A stretch of DNA of 64,000 nt from Nemophila menziesii (lineage: Eukaryota > Streptophyta > Magnoliopsida > Boraginales > Hydrophyllaceae): positions 23,637,505-23,701,504 of the forward strand of contig JARWIR010000003.1 of the NCBI GenBank assembly GCA_029959085.1, given 5' to 3'. A model generated the notes under the pieces. That model did not search any database. It was not told where the DNA came from and was given only the letters and a program-made list of their open reading frames with translations. The position numbers and the translations under genes were made by a program. Shown piece by piece: positions 35,529-45,989 of this stretch. How positions within the stretch are numbered: position 1 is the first letter of the stretch; the number at the start of each line of letters is the position of its first letter.

Positions 35529-36689
35529 TTCTCCCACTCGCACATGATGGAGTTACAATCATTCCCTTTAGGAACATGCATTTCAATGCACCATACATCA
35601 ATATTTCTCAAATCTTCTCACATACACATTTCTAGAATAATTCATCATACTTGACAAAATAGGTCGTGCGACCGACAAGCATACGAGCATACGTTACTAA
35701 TAACCTGTTAGGGTACATAGTTGCTCAAATGAAACCTCATTCCTTATGTATCTTGTAGTACCCCAGACTAATAATTTATTGTATCATATTCAGTAACTCT
35801 GACCCCTTTAAATTTATATCACATCGTTTATGTGATCAAAAGAGTTCACTGACATAACTTCATGTGTCTCACTATCATGTCATAGTCCAAATTGACGTAC
35901 ATGATCGGTACCTGCAAGCACACACTTTGATACAGAATTTTAGTCTTCCCTTTACACTTATATCCTTTTACGTTGATTAGGTTGCTTTCCCAAACATACC
36001 CCATTAGACCGAATCATTCATGATCATTGGTAGTATGTTCAAAGTAGCATACACCTAATCAAAATATCAAGACATAGTAAAAAGTAATAAGGGCACAATA
36101 TTGAAGGCATCACACAATGAAGAGACAGGGATCGACTCTTCACTTCCTTCTGGTCGAAAGCACACGTGGTATGACACACGTGTTATGGTATTATTCATAT
36201 AGCTCCAATTGTATGTCACAATTTTATAAATACCATACAGATATATAATTAGACAAGCCTCGTTGACTAAGATGAATTCTTCGATTGATCAACCCTTCTA
36301 TGAAATCAATCAAGCAACTCATATCTGGCTCTTATAGACAAAGTAGATAGTGGGATTCTACTTCGATCATAATATAAGCTTAACATGGTTTATCCATGTT
36401 TATGATCTCATCTTAACACTTAGTTAAGGCGACTATCTTAACTCAAGTTATCTTAAGGGTTCTTCACTACTATGAGTCAGTCTCATCTTTGCGCACTTCT
36501 TGTGCCAAAGGCGATTGCCCGTGTGATAGGGCCAATCTCAGTCTATAGGACATACATACTTCAAAAATTACACGCATTATAATATATATCAAACATGATA
36601 TTATTAAAATAAACAGTTAAATAAACATACTAATGAAAATATATACATGAATGCACATAAACTCGCAATATTCATACATTATATCTTGC
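35529..36689 (-). other. 3' UTR of copia A
   Basis: No coding sequence. Its first 600 bp match the A2 remnant closely. Confidence 0.75.
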
Positions 36690-39600
36690 TTAATCATATA
36701 GATTTAACATATCCATAAATATATCCCTTGGGATATCCTTTGTGAATGGATCAGCAAGCATATTGCGTGTGTGTATGTATTGCAAATCAACATCCTTTTG
36801 TGCAATAATATCTCTAACAACGTTATACTTTATATCAATGTGTTTGGTCATACTGTGATACTTAGGAGCTTTCACACAAGCCTTTTCAGCTTGACTATCG
36901 CAATGTATAATAACGGGACTCCCACTATCGTTTGAGAATCCTAAATGTTCATAATAACCTTTTTAACCAAACAGCCTCTGGAACCACAGCTAAGCATGCT
37001 ACAAACTCAGCTTCCATTGTGGACAAAGATTATACAGGTTTGTTTCTTGCTACTTCAAGAAATTGCGCAATTATTCAACATGAATACATCACCTGAGGTA
37101 GATTTACCCCCATATATATCACTATACCAAATAGCATAATATATCCTTCTAGGTGTAATCTATTTCCTCGAAAGCAAATGCATAATTCATAGTGCCTTTT
37201 AGATATCTCAATATCTTTTTCACAACTTTCGGATTTTATTGTCCTGGGTTCAGTTAAAATGACTAACTAAATCTACCACATAACATATGTCTGGCCTAAT
37301 TCACATCATAACATATATAAGACTATCCATGAACTAAAATATGACATTGTATACATTTTATGTTTCTCTTCTAGAGTACTAGGACACATGTCGAGAGTTA
37401 AGTTTATTCCAATTGCTACAGGAGTGTCAATGGAATTGCACTTATTCATACTAAAGCGCTCAATTATATTCATGATTTAAGGTTCTTGAGACAAAGATAA
37501 TAGTCCTCTAGACCTATCTCTACTAATCTTAACACCAAGAATATAATTTGCTTCTCCCATATATTTCATATAACATTGAGAAGCTAGCAACTCCTTATTA
37601 GCTTGAATAAACTCTTTATCATCCCCTGCTAATAGGATGTCATCTACATATAGAGATAAGATCACAAAATTTCTTGGAACATTTAACATAAACACAGTGA
37701 TTTTCACTTATCATCTCAAATCCATTTGATGAAATGACTTCATGAAATCTCAAATTCCACTGTCTCGAGGCTTGATTAAGATCATATATTGATTTTAACA
37801 ATCTACACACTTTATTCTCTTGATCTTTTGCAACGAAACCCGAGGGTTGTTCCATGAAAATAACCTTTTCTAAATCTCCATTTAGAAATGTAGTTTTAAC
37901 ATCCATTTGGTGCAACTCCAGATCAAGATGCGCCACAATAGCTAAAAATAAGACGTATTGAGGTAAATCTAACAACAGGAAAAAAAATTCCTCAAAAACT
38001 ATTCCTTCCCATTGAGTAGAGCCTTTCGCTACCAAGCGAGCTTTATACTTGTAATTGTCAGGTTTCCTCTTTATTTTGAGAACCCATTTATTCCCTTACG
38101 TCTTTTCGGGAGATTAACCAGTTCCCATACCTGGTTTTTCTTCATCGACTCCATTTCTTCTTCCATTGCCTTCTTCCATTAATTCTTAGCAGGACATGAG
38201 AATGCTTCATTAACTAATCTAGGTTCTTCTTCGTCTTATGGAGTTATCATAAAGACTTCTCCTTCAATTTCAAATCGACGACGAGGAACTAAACCTCTAG
38301 CACTTCTCTTAAGTTGAGAATCCTGAGAAATAGGATTACTAGATGATGCAATGGTTTCTTCCATCTCAAGATTTAGAGGAGTGTCTGTCTCTATTTCTTG
38401 AGTATATGTTACCTCATCAGGTGTTACATTTGTTTGCATATCATCTTCCTGAATCTCATTTAATTCACATAAAATAGAATTTCTGTCAACCTCACCTCTG
38501 CTAGGAAAATTATTCTCTAAGAATGTGACATCTCGTGACTCAATTTCAGTAAGACCCCTATCGTTATGTTCACCAATAAACACATATCCTTTAGAGTGAT
38601 CTGGGTATCTAATAATGATACACTTCTTGCCTCTTGGACCTAACTTCCCATATTTATGAGATAGATCATGAACATAACCTGCCGACCCTAGGGTCACAAG
38701 TAGTTCATAAGGAGTTTGATGGAACAGTCATTGTGGGTATTTGGATAAGTATATAACTAGCAGTAGGCAAGGCATCTCCACAGATTAGCTTATGCCATCA
38801 TAGACTTAACCATTTCTAGGAGAGTTCTCACTTTTTCATCACACAGTTCTTTCAACTGATCCAATAGATATTCACGTGATTAAGGTTTTCATTTTCCTCT
38901 CTAACTGATTTTCTACTTCATTGAAATATATCATAAGAAATTTCAATGCTACAGATGTATGAAAAATCAATTAGACATAACCCAAAATAGTGAAATCTAT
39001 AAAAATTGATGAAATAATATTCCCCACGACTATTTTTAACATATATTGGGTCACAGATATCTGAATGAATTATCTGCAATGGGTATTCGACTCGTTTAGC
39101 CTTTTCAAAAATGGTTTCCGTTTTGCTTTATTTTGCTAGACACTTTTCATAAGTTGGCAAGTTGACTCTAGTCAATGAACCCAAAAAGTTCGTCTTAGCC
39201 AACAAATTCATACGGTCTTGTCCAGTATGAACTAGTCTAGCATTTCATACTTTTCTTCTACGTTAAAATTAATAGAAGAAGTATTAGTAGAAAAGCAACT
39301 ACTTACATAATAACTATTAAATGAGTTATCATCATCTAGTACTACTAAAACATGAGAAATAAAACCAAAAACTTAACACTTAACGTCATAATAGATGTCT
39401 ACTTGATTGTTATGAAAAATTCATATTAAAACCTAATCCTAGAAGAACAGTGACCAAGACAAAATTCCTTCGAATTTCAGGTGTGTAAAGTGCATTATGT
39501 AGTTATAAGGTTTGACCACCTCGCAAGTTCAACTTGCAAGTGTCAAATCTGTTGACTTCAACCTTGTTGTTGTCTCCTAACTTATATTCATCACATTTCC

Positions 39601-39720
39601 TCTTGAATTAGATGGTACTCTACATATGCCTCTTGGTCTTAGGCTACATGGTCTGTCGCTTCTGAATCCATAGTCCACAAAGGATTAGAATCAACTAGCA
39701 AACAGTACTGGTAACATATG
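36690..39720 (-). pseudogene. Copia A pol remnant
   Basis: On -, from 39720 down: protease remnant WTMDSEATDHVA (DSGAT changed to DSEAT), integrase with LQIIHSDICDP (about 39100), integrase C-terminal part at 38697-38236 (KLGPRGKKCIIIRYPDHSKG), reverse transcriptase at 38035-37640 (ELHQMDVKTTFLNG) and 37707-37477 (LYVDDILLAGDD, YMGEANYILGVKI), RNase H end at 36875-36690 (TKHIDIKYN, LADPFTKDIP). Stops and frameshifts separate all pieces. It cannot yield enzymes, so any recent movement would need proteins from a relative. Confidence 0.85.
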
Positions 39721-39738
39721 TAAAGTTATATGAAGTAA

Positions 39739-40560
39739 ATGATATTGCTATCTTTATCCTCACTCGCGAGCGAAGTGACCTATCTTGTCACAATTATAGC
39801 ATTTTACTTTACTCTCGTCTTTCTTAAAAAAAAAACGTTGTTACCACCATTCTTGTTCTTCTTGGAAGCATGCTCATTTTCGTTTCTCTTTCCATTGTTC
39901 TTGCACTTAATGCAAGAACCTTTGTGGGAACTTGACTCAGCAATATATAAGTCTGATCCTAAGACTTAACTGCTTCAAGACGTTCATCTTCCAACGTCAC
40001 ATTTTGAGTCAAGATTATCTTCAAATGCTCCCACTTATTTGAAAGAGATTGGATCACAGCTTGAACCTGATGTTCATCAGCAAAGTTATGACCTGCAGTC
40101 CAAGTTCCCTAATCATATTAGACATCTCCCAAAGATGCTTGGTTTGATTAGGCTTTCTCTTGTAAGTGTCAAACTTAATGATCAATTGACTCATCTTAGT
40201 CATAGTTGTACCCTTGTGCTTTTCATTAAGAGCGTCCCACATCTCATGATCAGTGGGGTATTATTGACACTCATGGACAAGATCGTCATACATTGAGCTT
40301 ATCAAGATGCCTCTTGTAGTGGTATATCTCTTTTTCCACTTCTCATAAGCCTCCATGAGCTGCGATGCCTTCCTTAGGCTGAGCCATGACATTGTTAATA
40401 ACCTCAAGAATTCTTGTTCCTCTAGAACATAATGTATTTTGAGTTTACCAGGGTATAGTTCTCACCATTCATTATGTCTCCTTTGAGATTATCAATGACG
40501 GTTGTCATTTTCTTATAAAGTAAGAGATTTTTCATTAGTATACATACAATTATTTAACTA
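39739..40560 (-). pseudogene. Copia A gag remnant with zinc knuckle
   Basis: On -, 40242-40054 encodes a UBN2-type gag stretch (WDALNEKHKGTTMTKMSQLI, HLWEMSNMIRELG). Further along, about 39801-39766 reads CYNCDKIGHFARE with the last Cys replaced by a stop. Frameshifts lie between. Gag would package element RNA; this one is dead. Confidence 0.75.
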
Positions 40561-40947
40561 CCCAATGCTATTAATGCAAATAGAATGAATAAGAAAGATA
40601 ACAAAATAAGTGATAAAGAAAGTTCACTATGTTCCCAATCATGAACCACCATATTTTGTTTGTCTTAATGATTCAATCAATTTCATTAACTGCAAAGAAT
40701 AAGTTCTCCAAGAACTCCCACTTACTCTAACATAACTAGAGTGAAAATGTATGAATATAAACAACTAATAACATAAAAAAAACAAAGAAACTAGTTGAAT
40801 TCATACATAAATGAAATACATGTTCAATAAAGAAATAACTGAATTAAAGCAACTAATGCAATTCCTAACAAACAGGGATTAAAAAAAATTGGAAAAACAA
40901 ACCACTAAGCAAACTACCTATTGCAAGTCCTAACTAGCATACGCCTT

Positions 40948-41586
40948 TCATATCCAAAACCTTAATTTAGGAATTGACTGCTCAAAGTTCACTTCCTCAT
41001 AGAGTCTAATTGGAAAATAATTATCAACACTAATAGTTCGATAATGTATTCCACAGTTGCACTGATCCGACCTAGTAGAACTATTATAGTGCCTCCACAA
41101 GTGAGATTCAGTCAAAGCATAGACTAGCCACTCATATGTAGCTTGTCTCCCATGAACATAGTTCTCCGGAAAATCATACTCCCATAAGATTTCGATATCC
41201 CTCTTCATCTCTCTTGGTAGAGATTTGTAAAGAACTTCAACCTTATGTCCTTCACATATGATATCACCCCAATTTATGACATCCTGAATCAACCTATTGA
41301 CAATTGCCACATGTTGCACTAGGGTGTGATGAGGTTTCTTCTTATAACGGAGTTCTTTGATACTATTTCTCAATGACTGTTTTTCTTTCGGTGTCCTTGC
41401 AACTTTTGGTCTATGGATCTCTGATGATCCATTAGGATTTCTTACGTTCCTATTGAGCCATCTGTACACTATCAGTTGCTCAAACCTTGCTGCTCGTGAT
41501 CCCCTGAATCGTGTCAACACCATTTTTCTACATATAGAAAAATTAAGAACGGTAAAAATAATACACCAAAATTGATTAGGAAACAA
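40948..41586 (-). CDS. Intact ORF upstream of gag in copia A, function unknown
   Basis: 212 codons from the first Met at 41586; Met22 at 41523 (MVLTRFRGSRAARFEQ) may be the real start, giving 191 residues. It lies between primer site and gag and is fully open, unlike the rest of the element. The protein is basic near the N-terminus (RTPKEKQSLRNSIKELRYKKK). A middle part (LVQHVAIVNRLIQDVINWG, VEVLYKSLPREMKRD) is reminiscent of the helix-plus-SLP pattern of UBN2 gag domains. A Cys-x-Cys (QCNCG) follows near the C-terminus. I do not recognise a family. It could be an additional gag-like ORF or a captured host gene; no transmembrane segment is seen. Confidence 0.5.
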   Translation of the reverse strand: MFPNQFWCIIFTVLNFSICRKMVLTRFRGSRAARFEQLIVYRWLNRNVRNPNGSSEIHRPKVARTPKEKQSLRNSIKELRYKKKPHHTLVQHVAIVNRLIQDVINWGDIICEGHKVEVLYKSLPREMKRDIEILWEYDFPENYVHGRQATYEWLVYALTESHLWRHYNSSTRSDQCNCGIHYRTISVDNYFPIRLYEEVNFEQSIPKLRFWI

Positions 41587-41644
41587 GAAAAAATAATAAT
41601 AGTATCATTCTAGAAACTCTATTCATTAACAATAACTTAAGGTA

Positions 41645-41732
41645 GGAAATCTGGTAAGGCTACTAGTCACTGGCTTAGGTGGTGTGGGTTCGAATCCCCT
41701 AACATGTGTTTCGATTTTTCAAAAAAAATATA
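41645..41732 (+). mobile_element. SINE-like fragment in the copia A leader
   Basis: GTGTGGGTTCGAATCCCC (about 41684-41701) fits a Pol III B box and is preceded by an A-box-like CTGGCTTAGGTGG. An A-run follows at 41721. No target duplication identified. Confidence 0.45.
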
Positions 41733-41823
41733 TAGGTTCCTTTTCTTTTTTTTTTGTTCGACAGAAAGAAAAAAAATTGCTCAAAAAAAAATTCAACATT
41801 CATATATTCAAAAGAGTAACTCG

Positions 41824-41834
41824 CTCTGATACCA
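41824..41834 (-). other. Primer binding site of copia A
   Basis: TGGTATCAGAG on -, two bases from the LTR end (TGTAACA on -); initiator tRNA-Met type. Confidence 0.9.
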
Positions 41835-41836
41835 AT

Positions 41837-42214
41837 TGTTACACTTGAATATAAAACAAGAAGGTTTATTAGACAAACCTTATACGCAGCGGATTGGAAT
41901 AAAGAGTCCTGAATTCTAGCCTTCTTGTAATTGATTGAATTGGAATGAATCGCTTCTGCTATCTGGTCGTAAGTTTAATTACTAGAACTAAACCTTTTGT
42001 TTTCACAACCTAAATGTCTCAGAATTATTTGTGTTGTATTCTTGATTTGGAGAGAAAAGAATTGTACGCTTATGATTGTGTTGTCTGTTGTGTTGTTGTG
42101 ATTTTGTGAGAAAGAGAGGCTCTATTTATAGAGCTGGAGAGTTGGTTTATTAGCTGTTAATAAACCACTCTCCCACTTTCTCCACTTCCTCCACCATCAA
42201 AGTGGGAAGTTATC
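41837..42214 (-). repeat. 5' LTR of copia A, truncated
   Basis: 378 bp identical by eye to 35071-35448; the remaining 80 bp are missing and unrelated DNA follows. Confidence 0.9.
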
Positions 42215-43607
42215 TTTAAAAGAAATGCGGATCATATATTTTAGGGTGGCCACTTGAAAGTGATATTGTCGCTTCTGACCAAACCCAAAAAAAAAGTGTC
42301 GCTTACTTTGTAAACACGTGCAACGCTTGATTTTTTGAGTAAAAAGCAAAAGAATAGTTCGATTTGTGCTCATTGCAAGGCTTTGTGATATGTGTACCCC
42401 TTAAACCTTGTTCTATCTAACCACATAAACAACTTGTAGCAAATCAGCTTTAATAGTTAATATGGTCACCATAACATGTCGGAAAATTATGGGGGACATA
42501 CGGGAAATAACTAGTCCCTTGGTTGGGGTTGTACGGTCATGCCTTTCAATCAATACACTGGTCAGGGAAAGTTAGGACGGCGCCTCGCGTATGGGTAGAA
42601 AGAACCAATAGGGTAGCATACCCTCCCCTTCAAGCGTACCATTTTATTTTTATTCTATAATCACGTATAGGTCAATATACAATTAGCTTTTATTGTAATC
42701 ATCCCAAATTCTAATAAGAAAGGAGAATGGTTGGCCATGGAAACAATATTACAACAGAGCATACAACCAGATAAAGCTGGTGATAATAGAAGATGAGGTA
42801 AAACCTACTTCACTGGCTTGACCAATTTCATCAATCAGACGCGAAAACAGTCTTTGCCCACCGATTCTTACTTGACTCATTACGACCTTATTAAGCACCA
42901 GGTGTTGTAATTAGAGGTTTGTGTAGGTAAAGTTTTTTACGGATTTGCTCGATATCTCTCTAATGTCAGCTATCAATTATCCTCATCAGGATCTTTCTCT
43001 ACTTCATCTTTATATGACATCATAACCATATTCAACATTATATATTACAAGTATAACAAGAAATATATCAAAAAATTATAGGATTGCACTATTGGTCCAT
43101 GTGTTACTGTTATGTGAAATTGTCATATATAACAGTGTCATTCCTAAAACTTGCACTGTTGTCCCTCTGAGAGGCAGATTCACAAATTGGTATATATTAT
43201 TTTAAATCGTTTTCAACACAAGTACATTTTGCTACTTCGCATAGATCAGGGACCAATGGTGCAATCTACACAATAAGTAAATGCTCTGATCATAGTCAAA
43301 TGACATTTTCTGATGCTTTAACCGGTAAATGGTACCGATCAGTAATTTAATATTCTGATGTTTCATGTTTGCAATATTTGTCTTTAATTCTTCGATTCGT
43401 CTAATAATCGTCGTCCTATTGTTTTTTGTTATTTTATTGCCACTATTAAGGATTCTTCAAGTTCCACCATATCCATGTTAGTGCTTTGATAAGCAACTCT
43501 GGTGATATAGCGTGAGAATGGGGCGAGTGTCAAAATCTAAGTGATTTAAATAAGGTCATTTGCAAACTATGTGGGAAGCCTATTAAAGGAGGGATTTATA
43601 AATTAAA
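42215..43607. other. Intergenic DNA, mostly unrecognised
   Basis: No confirmed gene. On -, about 42870-42800 has a short open stretch (GGQRLFSRLIDEIGQASE) next to a GT that could be an exon remnant. 42480-42640 is locally GC-richer and unrecognised. Confidence 0.5.
43083..43273. mobile_element. Small TIR element (MITE)
   Basis: About 190 bp with inverted ends GATTGCACTATTGGTCC / GGGACCAATGGTGCAATC. Target duplication not resolved. Confidence 0.6.
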
Positions 43608-43974
43608 GAGTAAATAGCACTTTTGCCCCCTGCGTTTATACCAGATTGACAGGTTGCCCCCTAACTTTTAAAATGCGACTCGTTGCCCCTTAAGTTTTAA
43701 TTTCGTGCCCCGTTACCCCCTGACTGTGTGTTCCGTCCATTTTTGCCGTTAAAAGTGACGTGGCATTTCCATGTCACATTTTTTTTAATCCTAATACTAA
43801 TTAAGTGTTTAATTAACTTAACCTAAGGGTACAAAAGATATTTTATAATACTTTTTATATAAAATATAAATAATAAAATAAACCCCCCCCCCCCACCGCA
43901 CCCCCTAACCCCCCCCCCCCCCCCCCCTCACCTTCTTCTTCTTCCCCGATCTGACCTGCAACTTAAAAAAAAAA
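43608..43974. repeat. Left TIR of the Pack-MULE
   Basis: 367 bp with three spaced TTGCCCC(CT) motifs near the tip and C-tracts at about 43883-43927. Confidence 0.9.
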
Positions 43975-44107
43975 TCATGTTTTTATTAGCTGTAGCGGTG
44001 AAAAAAGCTATCGATTTGAATAATTTGCATTGTGGAAGAAGCTAGGGTTTCGAAAGTCAAAGTGTAGGGAGTGATGGTGATATAACAACTAATGTGTAAT
44101 AAAAAAA

Positions 44108-44557
44108 GTGGACTGTTTAAGTAAATCAGATTTGCAATCTGAAAATCCTCAGTATTTAATGGATAGTCCGACAATGACCCCTGGATCTGCTCCAAGTTCT
44201 AACGATGAAAATCAACGAGTCAAATTCTTATGTAGTTTTTCAGGTAGTATACTTCCTCGTCCACAAGATGGTAAGCTTAGATACGTTGGTGGTGAGACAC
44301 GTATTGTAAGTGTTCCTCGTGAAATCATGTTCGAAGATCTTATGTTAAAGATGCGTGAATTATACGAAGGAGCTTTAGTTTTGAAATATCAACAACCTGA
44401 TGAAGATCTCGATGCATTAGTTTCTGTAGTGAATGATGATGACGTCACTAATGTGATGGAAGAGTATGATAAATTAGGAGCGGGAGATGGTTTCACTAGG
44501 CTACGAATCTTTCTAAATTCTCAATCTGATCAAGATGGTTTCACCTTTTTTTTTTAA
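44108..44557 (+). CDS. PB1-domain protein fragment captured by a Pack-MULE
   Basis: 149 codons. A Ser/Pro-rich leader (residues 1-35) precedes a PB1 domain (about 37-137). It begins RVKFLCSFSGSILPRPQDGK, with the lysine-bearing first strand and GGETRIV, and has the acidic OPCA-like patch QQPDEDLDALVSVVNDDDV. PB1 domains pair with each other to assemble signalling complexes. In plants this N-terminal type occurs in Raf-like MAPKKKs and related PB1 proteins, and no kinase domain follows here. The last residues (FTFFF, stop) come from the T-run at the TIR, so the ORF ends in transposon sequence. The frame is intact; expression and function are unknown. About 130 bp of presumed 5' UTR were captured too. 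Confidence 0.8.
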   Translation: MDCLSKSDLQSENPQYLMDSPTMTPGSAPSSNDENQRVKFLCSFSGSILPRPQDGKLRYVGGETRIVSVPREIMFEDLMLKMRELYEGALVLKYQQPDEDLDALVSVVNDDDVTNVMEEYDKLGAGDGFTRLRIFLNSQSDQDGFTFFF

Positions 44558-44920
44558 GTTGCAGGTCAGATCGGGGAAGAAGAAGGGGAAGAAGAAGAAG
44601 GGGAGGGGGGTAGGGGGTGCGGTGGGGTGGGGGGTTTATTTTATTATTTATATTTCATATAAAAACTATTATAAAATATCTTTTTTACCCTTAGGTTAAG
44701 TTAATTAAACACTTAATTAGTATTAGGATTAAAAAAGAAAAGAAAAAAGGTGACATGGAAATGCCACGTCACTTTTAACGGCAAAAATGGACGGAACACA
44801 CAGTCAGGGGGGTAACGGGGCACGAAATTAAAACTTAAGGGGTAACTAGTCGCATTTTAAAGGTTAGGGGGCAACCTGTCAATCAGGTATAAACGCAGGG
44901 GGCAAAAGTGATATTTACTC
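44551..44920. repeat. Right TIR of the Pack-MULE
   Basis: 370 bp, inverted copy of 43608-43974, with G-tracts at about 44602-44632. Confidence 0.9.
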
Positions 44921-45003
44921 TAAATTAAAACAACATCTAATATTCATCAAGTTTCCCATGTCAAATGATGCACTTAAGTTTTTACATAGGTGTAAAACAA
45001 ATT

Positions 45004-45240
45004 TCAAGAAGCTAAAAAGTGGAAAATGAAAAACCTAGAGTTAATGATATGTCTCTTCCCAAGCCGCATCTGATCAATCGTATCCAGCAATGGGGGAAAA
45101 TCCTCTTTAGGTTTCTCAGCCATGTTGACGTCTTCGGGTTGTATGGTGGCTTGTCCGTCGTTCTGTTCTAGTCTAGGTTGAGTTTCCGGTTCATTTTGGC
45201 CGTCCGGCAAGGCCGGCGGTGGCTGTGGTAGCGGTTCCAT
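45004..45240 (-). CDS. Short Pro/Glu-rich ORF, possible first exon
   Basis: 78 codons from Met at 45240. The composition (MEPLPQPPPALPDG, PEDVNMAEKPKEDFPP, DTIDQMRLG) and local GC are gene-like, and a leader with TTAGGGTTT lies upstream on -. The last 20 codons look less coding, so the exon may end near 45065 or the gene may be cut off by the Pack-MULE 80 bp away. I do not recognise the family. No downstream exon found. Confidence 0.4.
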   Translation of the reverse strand: MEPLPQPPPALPDGQNEPETQPRLEQNDGQATIQPEDVNMAEKPKEDFPPLLDTIDQMRLGKRHIINSRFFIFHFLAS

Positions 45241-45432
45241 GACCGTGTGTTGTTCGATGGCGGAAAAAGGTTTCCTGTTTCTTCGGAGCTGTTAGGGTTT
45301 TTTATAAACTCTATCACAATTTACTTTGCGACTGTTTTTTGATATAATAAATAAACTTAATTTATTTTTGATTCTAATATATGATTAAAATAAATAAATA
45401 CCAAAAAAAAAATCCAACTACCCCCAAACCCT

Positions 45433-45602
45433 TTCAACCATAAGCTGACCCTAATTTGTAATCCTGATTCGTCACTAAATGCATATTTGCTTGTTTGTTA
45501 AACTACCAAATTGCTCCTTCAACCATAAGCTGGCCCTAATTTGTAATCCTGATTCGTCACTAAATGCATATTTGCTTGTTTGTTAGACTACCAAATTGAG
45601 AA
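45433..45602. repeat. 85-bp tandem duplication
   Basis: TTCAACCATAAGCTG...CTACCAAATTG occurs twice at 85-bp spacing, with two or three differences. Confidence 0.9.
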
Positions 45603-45646
45603 ACACTCAAGCCATGCCAGACAAGTCAATCTTAACTCCATTATAT

Positions 45647-45670
45647 ATAATAATATATATATATATATAT
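45647..45670. repeat. (TA)n microsatellite
   Basis: Alternating TA run just outside the CACTA element. Confidence 0.9.
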
Positions 45671-45989
45671 CAATTCTGTATTTCTTCTAAATACATTTCT
45701 TGTTTCATTATATCATTTAGACCACAACAAGAAAATTAGGATTTGCTAACCTTTTTATCCCTACTCCTTCATAAATAGCTGCTAAAAAAAATTTATTTTT
45801 TAAATAACCACTTTCTATTACTATGTGTCGGCTTTTACTTCTTTCTAAAACACAAACACTAAACTATTTTTCTCTTTTTTATACAAAACCAAAATATCCT
45901 ACTTTATTATTACTTCTCCTTCTGTCACCGATCTTTTTTCTCTTCTCTCTTCAATTTCAGCTAGGCCACAATCAATTGAACACACGTTC

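Larger units (their letters stand above)
35071..42214 (-). mobile_element. Copia element A (Tork-like), recent but coding-dead
   Basis: Lies on -. Element 5' LTR 41837-42214 (truncated), primer site at 41824-41834, an intact upstream ORF, decayed gag-pol, a long 3' UTR (about 35529-36660) and 3' LTR 35071-35528. The two LTRs match over all 378 shared bp as far as I can read, although pol is full of stops. Lineage assignment to Tork rests on RT and RNase H motifs and is tentative. Confidence 0.9.
43608..44920 (+). mobile_element. Pack-MULE with captured PB1-domain sequence
   Basis: 1313 bp. Long inverted repeats (43608-43974 and 44551-44920) begin GAGTAAATAGCAC and end GTGATATTTACTC. A perfect 9-bp duplication TAAATTAAA flanks it (43599-43607, 44921-44929), which is the Mutator hallmark. 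The interior is host-gene-like and there is no transposase. The TIR belongs to the same family as the right end of the MULE at 18927. Confidence 0.95.

Noticed and set aside
42480..42640. GC-richer stretch considered as organellar DNA
   Set aside because: I could not match it to any organellar gene by reading, so no claim is made.
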